Source: Mesodorylaimus sp. YZB2_4
Lineage: Eukaryota; Nematoda; Enoplea; Dorylaimida; Dorylaimidae
Length of the DNA stretch: 64,000 nt
Assembly (NCBI GenBank): GCA_030248295.1
Contig: JASANH010000606.1
Coordinates: 744,001 to 808,000 of the forward strand
Direction: 5' to 3'
Shown here piece by piece: positions 21,684 to 42,475 of the stretch (position 1 is the first letter of the stretch; each line of letters opens with the position of its first letter). Made by a program: the position numbers and the translations under genes. The notes below the pieces were generated by a model. It was given only the letters and a program-made list of their open reading frames with translations, was not told where the DNA came from and did no database searches.

Positions 21684-23273
21684 GAATTGTACGACGAAAC
21701 GGGCATTCTTGATCGAGGTCTTTGCACGCGCGTCCGTCTACTTCAAATGGAGAAGGACGCTTTTTCCGTTTAGTCTGTGCAAAAGTAAGACGCCTTGCAG
21801 TGTTTGGAGAGAATGTACCTATTTCTCTCGATATGCGGCAGAGCGTTAAACGGCGCTAATTTGAGCGCATCCGTGCTGGCATTTGCGTATTCGACCTCGA
21901 CTGTCAAATAAGGCGCACATGATTGTGACATTCTCGCGTTCTATATTTGGTTCGACCGTTGTTGGCTGGATTCGTTACCGACACGAGTTGCTCGGACACG
22001 TCGTTGTCGAGGTGCTAGCTGTTATTCTTTGACACGGCTCGCGCGTTCACACCTTTCTTCAGGTGGTAGAAAATAGTCCCGAGGTCGACGTCCATCTCGC
22101 TCGGCCACCGTTTTCTCCTTGTTTTCTACGGGGTCGTACGGGATTAGTTTTATGATTCGTCGATGGCCTACTAACCCACCATAGGGTCCCTAGTTGTATG
22201 TTGGTCTCGGGTCTTCGACTGGTCTAAGGCCCGGCGGACGGCGTCACCCCCGTCTCGTCCGGTGAACGACTGGACAGCCCGTAGCGAGGAGACCACTCGA
22301 TGCACGTCCACCATCCAGTCTTCTCCGGCTTCCTCAATCTGTCGTACTTTTTAGGTTTTTCCTCAAAAAAATATTTCATGGCAAAGTTTTGATCACGCGC
22401 GAGTTAAAATTTGTTGCTTCTAAGAAATGTTCAACGAAGGGTATTGCTGTTTTTTCTCGCCATTTGTCGAATCGAATGGACGGATTTTTGCGGGAAGCGT
22501 TATCGCGAGCGTTTATCGCAGCCATTTTGAAAAGCGCTTCGGTGCGATTATGCCTGCTCAGCCGCTACTTAAGTTGAGACCGATTCGGTGGATGCAAGCT
22601 GGCTTCCGTGTCTAGCTGCCAGGCGCCCGCTTGTTTGCTTCTGCTCCTTACCTGTACGTTTTTAGTATTTTACACATGTTGACGCTATTTTGTTCGTATT
22701 GGGTTGTAAGTTGGAACATATCCTACTCATGACTACTTACTTTTTTCGAAACGCCTTTTTGCGCCCTTGAGGGTCGAGGCTAAGGCCACCCCTCGTTTGT
22801 GTTTATCCGGCTGGCACTCCTCGTTTTCCTCTGCCCACGCTGTCGTGTTCGTGACGACGAAGCGAAAGAGTTGGCGCAGGAAATCTTTTTCTTTTTAAAC
22901 TGACGCCGCGCTGACTCGCGAAAACGTCTTTTCAAAGTATGCCAGTGTTAACGTAAAAAGTGTTCCGCCTTTGATGACTTACACGTGTGGTAATACTAAT
23001 CGCACCTTTCCCTTGTTTTATAACTCACTACGTCTTCTTTGACTTTGTAGAACGAGCAACAGCCGCTTCGACGAAAAGCATTTTGGCAACGTTCAACATT
23101 GTGAACACAACGAATCCACTCGATTTTTTCTCGAGCTCCTTAGCGGATGCGAGTCAAAAACGGGGACAACGGGAATCAGCTTGGTCAATGAATTTGGTGA
23201 AGACGGTTCGGCGGAAAACGTGAACCAATCGCCCGTCGCGTCGTCCTTGTTCTCATCGACGAAAGAATGGGGA
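21684..23273. other. RGM upstream region
   Basis: A T- and CG-dinucleotide-rich stretch precedes the RGM start. I recognise no gene. The RGM frame is open from 23181 without an earlier in-frame ATG, so the 5' end of the transcript should lie here. Confidence 0.5.
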
Positions 23274-25866
23274 ATGGGTTGCCATCTGGACACCCGTCTT
23301 ATTCGCTTCTTCAAGTACGACGACACGGAGAGACAACGCGGCTCCAACAATCTTGAAAAGATCGATTTAGAACTAGAACAGTCAAACACAAATTTCTCGA
23401 ATTTCACGCCGTTCAGTACGGCCGCTGAGCCAAAAATTGATCGTCATCGTGGTCCTCCCGATTCGTTTGGTAGCCAAGACTCGGGCCTTCGTTCCTGTAA
23501 TCTGTCCAAATCGAAAATCGGATTCACGGCGAATCGTCTTTTTTCTGTGATCATTTGTATTGTGATCCTTCTCGCGGAATTGACCTCGACTGGTAAGCAT
23601 TGATGGTGACTCTAATGAAGATATGTGAGTGGCTTGCTCAATTTTAGGGGATGCGTTCTCGGCTTCGTGTATCGCCGAGCAGTGCGCGGGGGAATTCATG
23701 CGTGCATTGGATCATGACAAAGTTCTGATCAGTTCTAATTTGCCCTACTGCACTTTGTTGAGCAATTACGGTTCGTGTTTGAATCGAACTTCGAGATCGT
23801 GTCGTGGAAATTTGAAATTCCATTCGTTGAACACGATGGTAATGACTCAAATTCGTGATAACAATTGTTCTGCACTGATTGAAATGCGACGCAAGTTGGG
23901 CGCGGTGACCAAGCCGTCGATCAATGGCAAGGCAGTCAAGTTCAATGCGTCCGTGTCGGATGCAGCGGAAGAGGAAACGGGCGGAACTGGGGCTGGCACT
24001 AACAATGGACGGTGTCTGTTTCCCTATCATCATCAGAAAGGCTCCGGTGGATATCGCTACTGCAGTGTGTTCGGCGATCCTCATCTACGGACGTTCGAGG
24101 GTCAGTACGAAACGTGCAGGACGCTGGGTGCCTGGCCTTTGATGGATAATTCCTATTTCGGCGTTCAAGTGACCAATGATCCGGTGGCAGAGGGCGTCGA
24201 CGCCTCTGGTATAAGCAAGGTACGCGCCTATTCTTTTCTGCAATGCGAGCGGGTTTGAAAAGGCTTAGATTAGTTTAGCTGGCGAGCGGGAATTGTGACT
24301 CGTAGACTATGTTACTGGGCGCATATGCTAGACACCTGGTTTTCTAGCCGTACTTATAAATTCTTAACAAAACGCTTTTCAAGGCTTGATTTGCGAGCAG
24401 GCAGGTAGGCCACGTTGGGCCCTCGCTGGTGGCAGGCACAGAACGGTGCCCCACTTATTGATAGAACTTTTTCCACGTAAAAGTGAAATCTGAATTTGCA
24501 AAGAGAGGGCTTTGAATTTTTTATCACTCTTAGACTGGGTCGGAATAATCCGGGATGAAAGAAACGGCGCATTTCGTATGCGAGCATTCTATTTGGGAGG
24601 GATAATAGTGTTTAACGTGCGTGCTCATGCACCTGCTGGATTGATCAGCATAGCGTCAGGGAATTGGGCAAACAAGGGGGATTAGGGGAACCGACTAAGA
24701 CTTGTTGGCCCAATCCTATCGCTCGCTTCTTTTATGGGCAACAAGAAAAGACTTGCGGGGCGGCTTTTTATGAGGATTCATTGGCCTGGTCGAGGTTGAC
24801 TACAAAAATATTTACCCATGGCGGAGGAATTCGCAAGTTCAGCGCGTCTGTTGTGCGGGCTTTAGGATAGTTCCCGCCAAGCAAAGCGACAAAAGCAGGC
24901 ACTTGACCAAATAGCGGGTTAAAGGGAAAGTAGAAAACAAGTTTTGTTTACTTTTAGGTTACGGTGATCGTAAAATCGCTGCCTGGGTGCACTGATCAAA
25001 AAATGTTCGAAGCGACCAGAGACTTTCTGCCGCCCACATTCGTCGATGGGACGGCGAACAGCGGCGACCCGAATACGAACAGCATCAGTGGCGCCAGTTA
25101 CTATGTGGCGTCGGGCTACGAGAACCGAGCGGCCGACGGCGAACACCGGCCAGCTGTTGTGGTGAGGACGATAGAATTGGATCGACACGTCGAACTCCAT
25201 CTACGATACATTTCCACGCGGATCGTCATTCGACGAGTCGGCAGTTATCTCACCGTGGCCATCAAGATCCCAGAAGAAGTCCTCGTGCAGCGAACTTCCT
25301 TGAACACCTTGCAACTGTGTTTGACCGGATGTCCGTCCTCAGAGAGAATCAACTACAAAGAAGTGCTCGCCTATCCGGACTATTACGTCAGGAAATGGGG
25401 CGCTCGTGGGCCAGCCGTCGGCCGTGATCAAGCCATGGACACGTGTCGCAAGGCCGGCGTCACCGATTTCTTCTTCGACTCGTGCGTCTTCGATTTATTG
25501 ATGACAGGCGACGAGAGCTTTAAAGACAGTGCCGTTGCTGCCATGAACGATATTCGCCATCTTTATCCTCCCTATCGAAAGCACTACGAGACTCGCAGAT
25601 CCGATTTGCAACTCTACGACGAACTGGCCAAATTGGGACGCGAATTGGAGTACGAAGAGCGCAACCACGGCCACAAACGGAGACAGCCTGGCTGGCATGC
25701 CGATCAGCGACACAACGACGAGCGATCAGCTGCCCTGGGTGAGAGCGAAGTGAATGCCAAGGCGCACACTTCGAGGACTAACGGAGCAATGACGCGCTCG
25801 ATCAGCCTGGTTCTACTTAGCGTTCTTGTGGCCACTCGTTTGACTCGGCAGTGGGCGAGGTGGTGA
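23274..25866 (+). CDS. Repulsive guidance molecule (RGM/DRAGON family), BMP co-receptor
   Basis: A GPI-linked cell-surface protein; known members bind BMP ligands and neogenin. Exons 23274-23592, 23648-24219 and 24958-25866 total 1800 nt (599 aa). A hydrophobic segment (FSVIICIVILLAEL, about residues 90-103) acts as signal or anchor, unusually preceded by some 88 polar residues. Exon 2 encodes the N-terminal Cys-rich RGM domain and the partial von Willebrand D domain with FGDPHLRTF; cleavage of the family occurs within GDPH (Asp about residue 250). Exon 3 encodes CPSSERIN, DSCVFDLLMTGD and a C-terminal hydrophobic tail typical of a GPI signal. There is one RGM homologue here, with no RGD motif near the N-terminus. 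Intron 1 is 55 nt and intron 2 is 738 nt. The start is the only in-frame Met before the hydrophobic segment. Confidence 0.93.
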
Positions 25867-26985
25867 ATATGGTATTGATTGGTAGGTACATATTGTAACC
25901 GTTTTGCCAAAATCTCGCGACGGGTGATGCTGTATTGTGTGCTGCGAGTGGTTCCTATCGGCTCGATTACGCGTACACTATATTCGGGCAGGATTGTACA
26001 AACGCCTTGTCTGTAATGACCAAGGGTGGCTCCGTTCTTAGTAGCAGGACTACGTGCTCGTGCATATGCAATTGTGACACGCTTCTGATGTGTTCGCGTG
26101 ACGATTGGCCTTTGACATTTTATCTCCGTGTCCAGAACAGTACTCAGAAATCAGTTTTTGAGCGTTTCGTGTATTTGTCTAAAACTGAATTTTTACTAAC
26201 GCATTTTTTTGATTTATTTTTCGTTTATTGTTGAGCATTTTGCTAACTTTGTTTTTAATTAATTTCTGAGTGGTTGTCTTGGAAGTAACTTTAGACTGGA
26301 ATGTGACTGTGGTAAAAATGAAGTTGAAAACATGGCTAGTGGGTGTCGATGGGAATGGCGGAAGGGCATTAATTCTAGTTTGAATGAAAACAAATTGCTG
26401 CAACAGCTGCTCGTTCGTGTTCTGGCAGTCTGGTCTGGCCTGGGCAATAACAGCATCCGCCTCGAGTTCATGCCTTCTGTTTCCCCGAACTCACTTGCCC
26501 CACGTGATCGATGATCAACAGCTGCCCTCGAGAAGCCGTGAATGAAGTCGAAAGCGAGAAAATGCAGACTCGTCTACAACTAGTTCAAATGTGACCCTTC
26601 ACACTTGCAACTAATTTATGCTCGGCGGAGAGTTACAGTAGCCGCCGCGAGCAAGGTGTTACCTCCTCGAAGAGCAATTTTCTGGTTCTACTTCCAGCAA
26701 ATCAAGAAGTAAAAAACTATAAATATTTCTTTCTCCTTCGAACTTGAACAAAAAATCAACCAAAAATACCATAGTCAGCAACTAACGCCGTGATTTACAA
26801 AACACGCACAAGTTTTAACGAAAAAATCACACAGATTAGTCACTCATTCACGCCCCCCCCCCCCCCGCAGGAAACTGTACACGGGACACTGCCACCCAAA
26901 ATACTGGAGCGCCAGAGACGGAATACAAATTCGATAGACGATCCAAAAAAGTCAAAATGGTCTTTCGTTTGAGTCATGAAGGCGG
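25867..26985. other. Intergenic between RGM and CHD1 3' ends
   Basis: Convergent gene ends face each other here. The region is AT-rich and contains a 14-base C run at 26853-26866. If the last CHD1 intron is not used, the CHD1 frame continues to a stop at 26840. Confidence 0.6.
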
Positions 26986-35600
<8,615 letters not shown>

Positions 35601-37188
35601 CGGATCGGTCACTGTCGAACAGTCGGAGTGATATGGCTAAACGAAGAAGAAACATATTAGCCTGAAGATAATGCCTCTAAATCATATTGATACTTCAAAA
35701 AGCTGAAAGCATTTGCCTCGAATTTATTAGGGCGGGTAAAATATGAGAAAAACAGAGCAAAATTGCAAAAATGGGCCTACATTAAAATTCCAATTTTTTA
35801 GGTTCGAAATGAAGCTTAAGATATGAAGAACAAAGATAACCTAAATTTAACTTTGGACAAGAATCGGGAAGCTAGATAATCGGACTAGAAGCGTTGATGA
35901 GTTGACGAGAGTGAAAAAGAGGAAATCGGAATTTACAGTTTTAGGCGACTTAAAAAAGATTTCTACTGATCAAGACCGAATCTACGTTTTCTCACTTAAA
36001 AGAGGATAGATTTGTCACAAAAATGGCATAAATATCTCCCAGAAAAATCAAAATTTTGTCCCAAAACAACAAATTGTCGAAAACATTTGAAAATACAAAA
36101 CTCCCAACAAATTTCTGAAAATTTTTGACTTTCTAACCGCATTTTAACTTTTTGAATTTTAAAAATTCAATCTACCAACATATATTAACCTTATTCCATC
36201 TTTTTTTCCACAAGTAGGTCCAAAAATTTTAAAAAATCCTAAATTCTAATTTCAAACGCTCCCTCTTGAACTCCACCCACGCGATTATTTTTACCTTTCC
36301 GAAAAAGCCAAAGACTCGTTTATTTCAAAGGCCCATAATTCTCAAATTTTCATTTTATCTCATTCCAAACAATAACTAAAACACGTTTTTTTTCCAGAAA
36401 AATGTCATTCTTTTTCCTTCCTCAGCCTACACAGCGAATGGCCCCTCAGTGGACCATTCCAAGCGACGACTGCGAGCGGCCATTCCACAGTTGGCAACTC
36501 CCACAAACTTACTTCAATTATTTCAAGTGTTTTCAAATTTCAAACGTTTTCCAATCAAACTTTTTTCCAAAATCAACTAGATAAATTGAAAGAATTCAAA
36601 GAAAGCCAATCTTTGTGCCCAGCTGCCTTGCAAATGGAAGGCAACGTCTTGCGGCCACGTTCGACTGGGTTGTGACGTGCTGTGGTGCCCAGGCCTGCTT
36701 TCCCTGTGGATACCGTGTACACGTCGTTCTGCACCAAAAGTCCTGCATCTCACAGTAGGCCATATTTTCAAATCTCCTTCCTTTTTCAAATACCCGAATC
36801 CAAGTCCCGGCAATAAACTCATTCCTTTTTGACATATCCAAATCAAAAGACGGCAACACGTATTAAAATTATTTTCAATTAGCAGAAATTTCAAACCGGA
36901 TTTTACAAGAAAAACCATTTAAATACTAAATAAACCACGTAAATTTAATCAGTGAAGTGCTGTCTATGATTTCTAACAATAATTGCTCTCCTGTACAATA
37001 ACAAGAAATGAACCCGATCTCACTCAGTCACAGCTGTCCAATAAAAAACCTAAACTTGATCGCAATTGACAACAAATATTGCAATCAAAAAAAGAAAAGC
37101 CGAAATTCGTATTAGCCAGTTCTCAAAATTCAACAAATCAAATTAAATTTCAAAATGAGCGCAAACCTAAATAAGGCCTCCCGACGCC
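35601..37188. other. AT-rich intergenic, CHD1 upstream
   Basis: The DNA is AT-rich, with many A/T runs. One GC-richer island at about 36600-36760 has a minus-strand frame with several cysteines (YCEMQDFWCRTTC), which I could not tie to a family or to splice sites. It should contain the CHD1 promoter and the PDIA3 3' UTR. Confidence 0.5.
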
Positions 37189-40100
37189 TTACAGCTCTTT
37201 CTTGGCCTTGCGTTTCTTTCCATCACGACTCCATCCCGACAGTTCATCAGTCGATTCTTTGGCGACGTATTTCAAGAAATCGTCCACTTCCCTGCCGCCG
37301 TTGTAACGAACCGGCGAATCCTTCTTGCCCTTCGGGACCCAGTAAATGGTAGGGAATCTGAAAGGAAAAGCATCCTCAGTCGAGCAGTCCTTTTCAATCG
37401 ATCACCACGAAATACACTCACCCCGTGACCGTGAAAACAGGAGGCACGTCGTTAGCTGTCGCGTCCATCTTGGCGATCACAACATTTTCCTTGCTAAGCT
37501 AAAACAGGAAACCATTGAAACCAACACTACGCATGGCATCGACCCATCAGCTTACCTTCTCGCCCAGCTCGTCCCAAATCGGTGCCAATTTCTTGCAATG
37601 GCCGCACCAAGGTGCATAGAATTCAATAAGCACGTCCTTATCTTGATTTACAATTTCCTTAAAATTCTTCGCAACCACAACCTACAATTTCACAACCAAC
37701 CCTAGTTAGCGACAGTAGAATTCATAAGTCACCTCAACGACTCACTTTGACTGGACCACTGTTGCTATCGGGCACTGGCTCAGACTTGAAGAATGGTTCC
37801 AACGAGTCAGCCAACAAAGCGTCCACAAATTTCTTCAAGCTCTCTGGGCTAGAAACAAAAAATAATCCATGTTTAGCAACAAAGGCAGCCAATCAAACTG
37901 CTAAGGAAGTGATTCGTGGTAGTCAGGCCTATCATTGACACAATCATATAAAGTTCAGGTTATTGACTTTTGGCTCTTGTCAGTTTCATCATAGTCAACA
38001 TACTGTACATTGTCAGCGAATCAACCCAAACACTTACCTAAACTCTTCGGCCATCGGGTACTTCTCGCCTTTGGCTCCCTGCGCGGCGACCAACGGCTTT
38101 GTGCTTTCCTTCTTGCCCGCCAAACCATATTCTTCCAATTCGCTGCTAAATTCTTCTTTGTCGCTTATGGCAAAGTGAACCTTGCGCTTGTAATCTTGGG
38201 CTACTTTCAAGATACGGTTACGCCAGTAGTTGGTGCCTGAAAAGATAGAATATGCAGCAGTCAATAACGAACTGCTGGACAGTCCCAGTATGGGTCCCTA
38301 GTGGTGTTCCACAAGGAAATGTCATTGGCCCAACCATATTTATCGTTCATTTCGACGAGTTACTGCAAGATTTCGACATGCGATTTCCTGGCTGTCATCG
38401 ACAAGCTTACGCGGACGACTTGGTCTTGTTGGTACCAGTCGATTCGATTAGCAGTGCCAATCAGCTTGTACAACCGGTAGTGGACTTCGTGTAAATCTGG
38501 ATCAGTTCTTCGGGGCTATCATTCAATTCTCAAAAAACACAAGTGCTAGTCTTCTGTTGTGGTGCATCTCCCAAGCAAATTCAAATTTTGCTCGTTTGAA
38601 TGGAATTCCTTTACGCTCAGTGGAATATTTAGGTGTTCTTTTTAGTCATGACCTAAAATTTTCTGAGCACGTTTCGTATATTGGAATGCGCGCTAACTCT
38701 ATGCTAGGTGCGTTGAAACGTAAGTTTGGACGGGCCCGTCTTAGCGCAGGCATTGGCGAGAGTTTACAATTCATTAGGTCAGTTGTGGGGTATGGCTGCG
38801 TTTCGTGGAATACAATCTTAAAAAACGACATCGATGAGCTCGAGAGATCACCGTTTTTTCGCTCTTCGTCTTTTTTGAGGAGTCGGAATTAGACTTATGA
38901 TGAGGCTTCAGCTCACGTCATACTGGCTGGTCGTCCCATTATGCTCGTAGGAAGCGTTTGAAATTGTGGCCGCGACTGCGCAATCCCCCCTTTTTTTCAA
39001 AATTTTCAAACATCTTGAAGGTCAGCCTATAATGATTATAGGCTGTTATAGGGTGTCGGCATGCATCAGTTTTATAAATATCATAACGGCATTCGTTATT
39101 TTCCTAATGCGCTTTTTCTTCATCGACTAGAATCCAGATTGCATGGGAATTCCAAAATTAATGCTCGTCATCAATCAATTGTTTCAAAACCAAATTTCGA
39201 GCGTTCTAAGCAAAGTTTTTTATTGTTTTTCAACAGCAACATTTTTCGTGACTAAATTTCGAAGATGACATTTGACTGACAACGTGTGGTTCTATCTTTT
39301 CATCTAAGTAACCATTCATTAAATTTATTGACCTGTTTGGATTCTGAACTCCTTGTACTTGCTGTTTTAAGTGCGTATTTATGTGCTTCGGCAAGAGTAA
39401 AACAGAAATAGAAAATATGGGTATGAAAATCGTGCCCTAACTTAACACACGACATGCAGTCTACAAGTTCATAGTCCTGATACCGTCGACATATTTGCAC
39501 CTGCTTCTGATTGCGCCGTTTTCGGTTGCCATAGAAGAAGAGGAGATTATAGCGTCTATTTTCCACCATTAAAAAACTATATTTTCGAAGTTTTTCCAGC
39601 CACTTCAGCAAGGAGACATTTTTAGCCTAGCTTAAGCCGAAAGCTATATACTTTAGGACGAAGTGATCAGAAATCGAATTTCATGCTTTTACGTGACGCG
39701 GTAACTCTGATCACTAGGTTACTTGAGGACGACTTCCTGCGAAAGAAAAATCTGACAAAGTCCCACCACAAAGTTGAAGCTACGATCAAAACCGGCTTTG
39801 ATCGTAACTACGCGCCTTAATGGTACCCCCATCGACTATGACGAAAAAATTTTTTTTCGCACTACTCAATATTCGAAATTCGAAAACTCAAGAATTCTTG
39901 TTCCTTGTTCGGCGCCAACAGCACACAGAGCAACATATAGCATTCATAAGATGGATGCGGCAGTCTGGGCAGGCGCAATTAACTAGGACACGGTGCATGC
40001 AGCCTACGCTCAAACCCGATGGTGCGGGTACCTACGCAAGATCTACCCGGGTTGTGCGTGGGTGGTAAGACTGCCTCTTCGGCCCAGTGCTCTCCAAGCC

Positions 40101-41604
40101 TAGTACCTCATACCTTTTGGATCCTTCGCGTAATCGACGTTGTAATAAGCAACAACTAGGGGTCGATCGAACTGTTGAGCGTTTTCCGAGGTACGATGAC
40201 CGCACAATCCGTGCCTGATATTAGTAAACAACCCGATTAGTCGAATGACATATCTCTGCGTAAAAGAGCCACTTACAGTTGAGTCATATAAAATTTCTTC
40301 AGCTTATCAGTATCGTAGGTGCCATCGTAACGAATCTGGTTGTCTTCAAACTTGTTATGAAGGCGCTTTGGTTGGAAGATGACGACGTCACTTAAAAGAC
40401 ACGCAATCTCATATGCGATTTTTACAGGAGCCAAAAAACCTTACTCAGTGTAACTGTGCTTGGCCAAGATCTCTTTGGCTTCAGTATGAGCAAAATTGAA
40501 ACGATCCCGTTCCATGTCAGCAACTTTGAGAAAGGCGTCCTTCAATTTGGTGTCTTTCTCGAAAAACCCTGCAACAAATCACTTATGTGCCACGCAAAAC
40601 CATATCGGTCCAATATAGCAATACTTACCGATAATAACATGCTCGTCTGTAGCCAAGAACTTCTCGAGATCCGCCAACGTACTCAACTCTTTCGAACTTG
40701 GTCCCACTTGAGATCGCATATATTTCACTATGCCATCTAAAATAAGACAGTATCTTACATGCGAAGCAATTCCACATCAGCTCATGAAAGTGCGTGCACT
40801 CCGATGCACACGCATGGTTCACTATGTCTTATACTACATGGGGAAACGGGTATCCAGCACGAGTATAACGTACCGGCTTCGCGAGGTCCATCGTAATCAG
40901 CGCTGACTTCGCCATGACGGAATATCTTCAGTGTCGGAAACCCGCCTACGCCGAAATGATCGCATGTGCTCTTCTCCGCAGTGCAATCAACCTGAACGAA
41001 CATTTATAGAGACCACCAGTGATGAGGCAATAGAAAGAGTACCTTAGCCAACGAAACTGGCGGATCATTGGCCTTGAGCTTGGTAGCGGCTTTCTCGTAT
41101 TCCGGAGCCAAACGCTTGCAGTGCCCGCACCTAGAATGATAGATATGAGCAACGTCTTAAATACAGCTCTACGTAGAAGCATACGTACGAAGAGTACAAG
41201 GGACGCGAGACTCATGGATGTTGCCGTACCTTCCCGTCTTGGCCTACTAGTAAGGCAACTCCCATGATCAATGCGGCGCATACAAGGGAGAAACTGGGAT
41301 AGCTTTAACGATTCAGGGAGGGGGGCACGCGCGCACGACGCAGTGCGAATGCGCACTTGTCGTCAACAGCAGGCCTACATGGTGCAAAAGACGCAAATGC
41401 GCATAGGTACCATCGCCAGCTCATAACCCAAGAAAAATTGGTTCCTTACCACGGGGCGTAGAATTCGACCAGAATGATGTCGTGCTCCTTGATCTTATCG
41501 TTGAAATTACTGTCAGTGAACTCGAGGACGTCGCTACCAGCATTGGCCAACGTTAAACAACAGCAGATCCCGAGGAAAGCGACCAACGAAATTGTCGCAG
41601 CCAT
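37189..41604 (-). CDS. PDIA3: Protein disulfide isomerase A3 (ERp57/ERp60)
   Basis: An ER-lumen thiol oxidoreductase that forms and rearranges disulfides, in animals mainly on glycoproteins with calnexin/calreticulin. The ATG at 41604 starts a signal peptide ([18 protein letters not shown]). Thioredoxin domain a holds CGHC (codons 41118-41129, right after an intron splitting the preceding Trp) and TLKIFRHGE. Domains b and b' follow ([57 protein letters not shown]). Domain a' has the second CGHC (37595-37606) and [15 protein letters not shown]. The b/b' sequences identify PDIA3 and not PDIA1. The C-terminus is KKRKAKKEL, a variant of the KDEL/QEDL ER-retention signal. The intron at about 38240-40107 holds an antisense LINE fragment. 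Upstream DNA is shared head to head with ubiquilin. Confidence 0.95.
38260..39330 (+). mobile_element. 5'-truncated, decayed non-LTR retrotransposon (LINE)
   Basis: Frames in shifting register encode the end of a reverse transcriptase. [20 protein letters not shown] and [12 protein letters not shown] (active-site DD) lie at 38297-38440, [19 protein letters not shown] and [16 protein letters not shown] at about 38615-38730, then a C-terminal segment [19 protein letters not shown] at 39061 onwards. At least two frameshifts and several stops break it. It starts in mid reverse transcriptase, as expected for a 5' truncation, about 20 bp from the splice acceptor of the following PDIA3 exon, and is antisense to that gene. 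A CR1/Jockey-like clade is suggested but unproven. The 3' limit is approximate. Confidence 0.85.
39781..39806. repeat. Perfect 10-bp inverted repeat in a PDIA3 intron
   Basis: TACGATCAAA and TTTGATCGTA flank the 6-nt centre ACCGGC. It lies 3' of the LINE fragment in the same intron. It could be part of an older inserted element. Confidence 0.85.
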
Positions 41605-42475
41605 ATTGACTTTTCTGAGAAGCGTATGGCTAAAACCGACCTAGCATTACAGATGTATTATGTAGCAAGACTACTTCAGATAAACAATTAGCCAAAATAT
41701 TTTTTATAACCAGTACATACGTACCTAGATACTTAATTGAAGAAGAAAAACCAAGTAGGTACCTACTCAGACAACACCGAACTAGGAAGAAATAGACAAA
41801 TAGCGAACAGAAGTCCAGCAACCCTTCGATGCTTCGACACGACTATGCAACGTGGCACTACTGGAATGGCCCACTTGACGCGCTGCGATTGGCCGATCGG
41901 CCCCCGCCCTTGCCCTACACGTGTTGCAACCACGAACACAAAATGAGTACGAAGAAAACGAACAAAAATTTACGAACATCTATATCTAAAAAATTTACGA
42001 AATGGTACAGCAAAAATGCACTTCTAAGATATTTGAGTGAAAGTTCTGAGAACGGAGGATCGATTGAAGATCGTTCCGGAAACCGAAAACACGTGATTTC
42101 GGCTGCTTATGACAAAATAGCTACAATGTGATAGCCAATTATAGTATCAGATTCAAACCAAAACGTTTGACATCTATCTTGTAATTAGTTTCGGTAGCTA
42201 ATTATTAAAAAAGTTTATGAAAAAATTTGGGCGTTACTTTGCATTAGTCCCGAGTGAAACAAGGTTTAATTCCCGACAATAGTTTTATCTGAGTCTGAAA
42301 ACATACAGTAAGTCAGGCAGTCAGCTGTCACACGCAGCTCATCTTTTCGTCTCTTCGAGAGCCCCTCGATTTTGTTCACCAAATTTGGACAGGGAGTGAG
42401 AGTGATAAGGCAATTTTTTGCTTGAGGTTCGAGGACAAGGTTCATATTTTGTGTACCCCATACTGTATCGTCAAC
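41605..42475. promoter_or_regulatory. Shared upstream region of PDIA3 and ubiquilin
   Basis: These 871 bp separate two divergently oriented start codons and must contain both promoters. An inverted CCAAT (ATTGG near 41890), GC-rich DNA and a CACGTG E-box near 41919 lie close to its middle. I see no canonical TATA box. No other gene is present. Confidence 0.55.

Noticed and set aside
41885-41935. ER-stress response element in the PDIA3 promoter
   Set aside because: An inverted CCAAT is present on the PDIA3 strand, but the base positions nine nucleotides downstream are not CCACG, so the canonical CCAAT-N9-CCACG element is absent.
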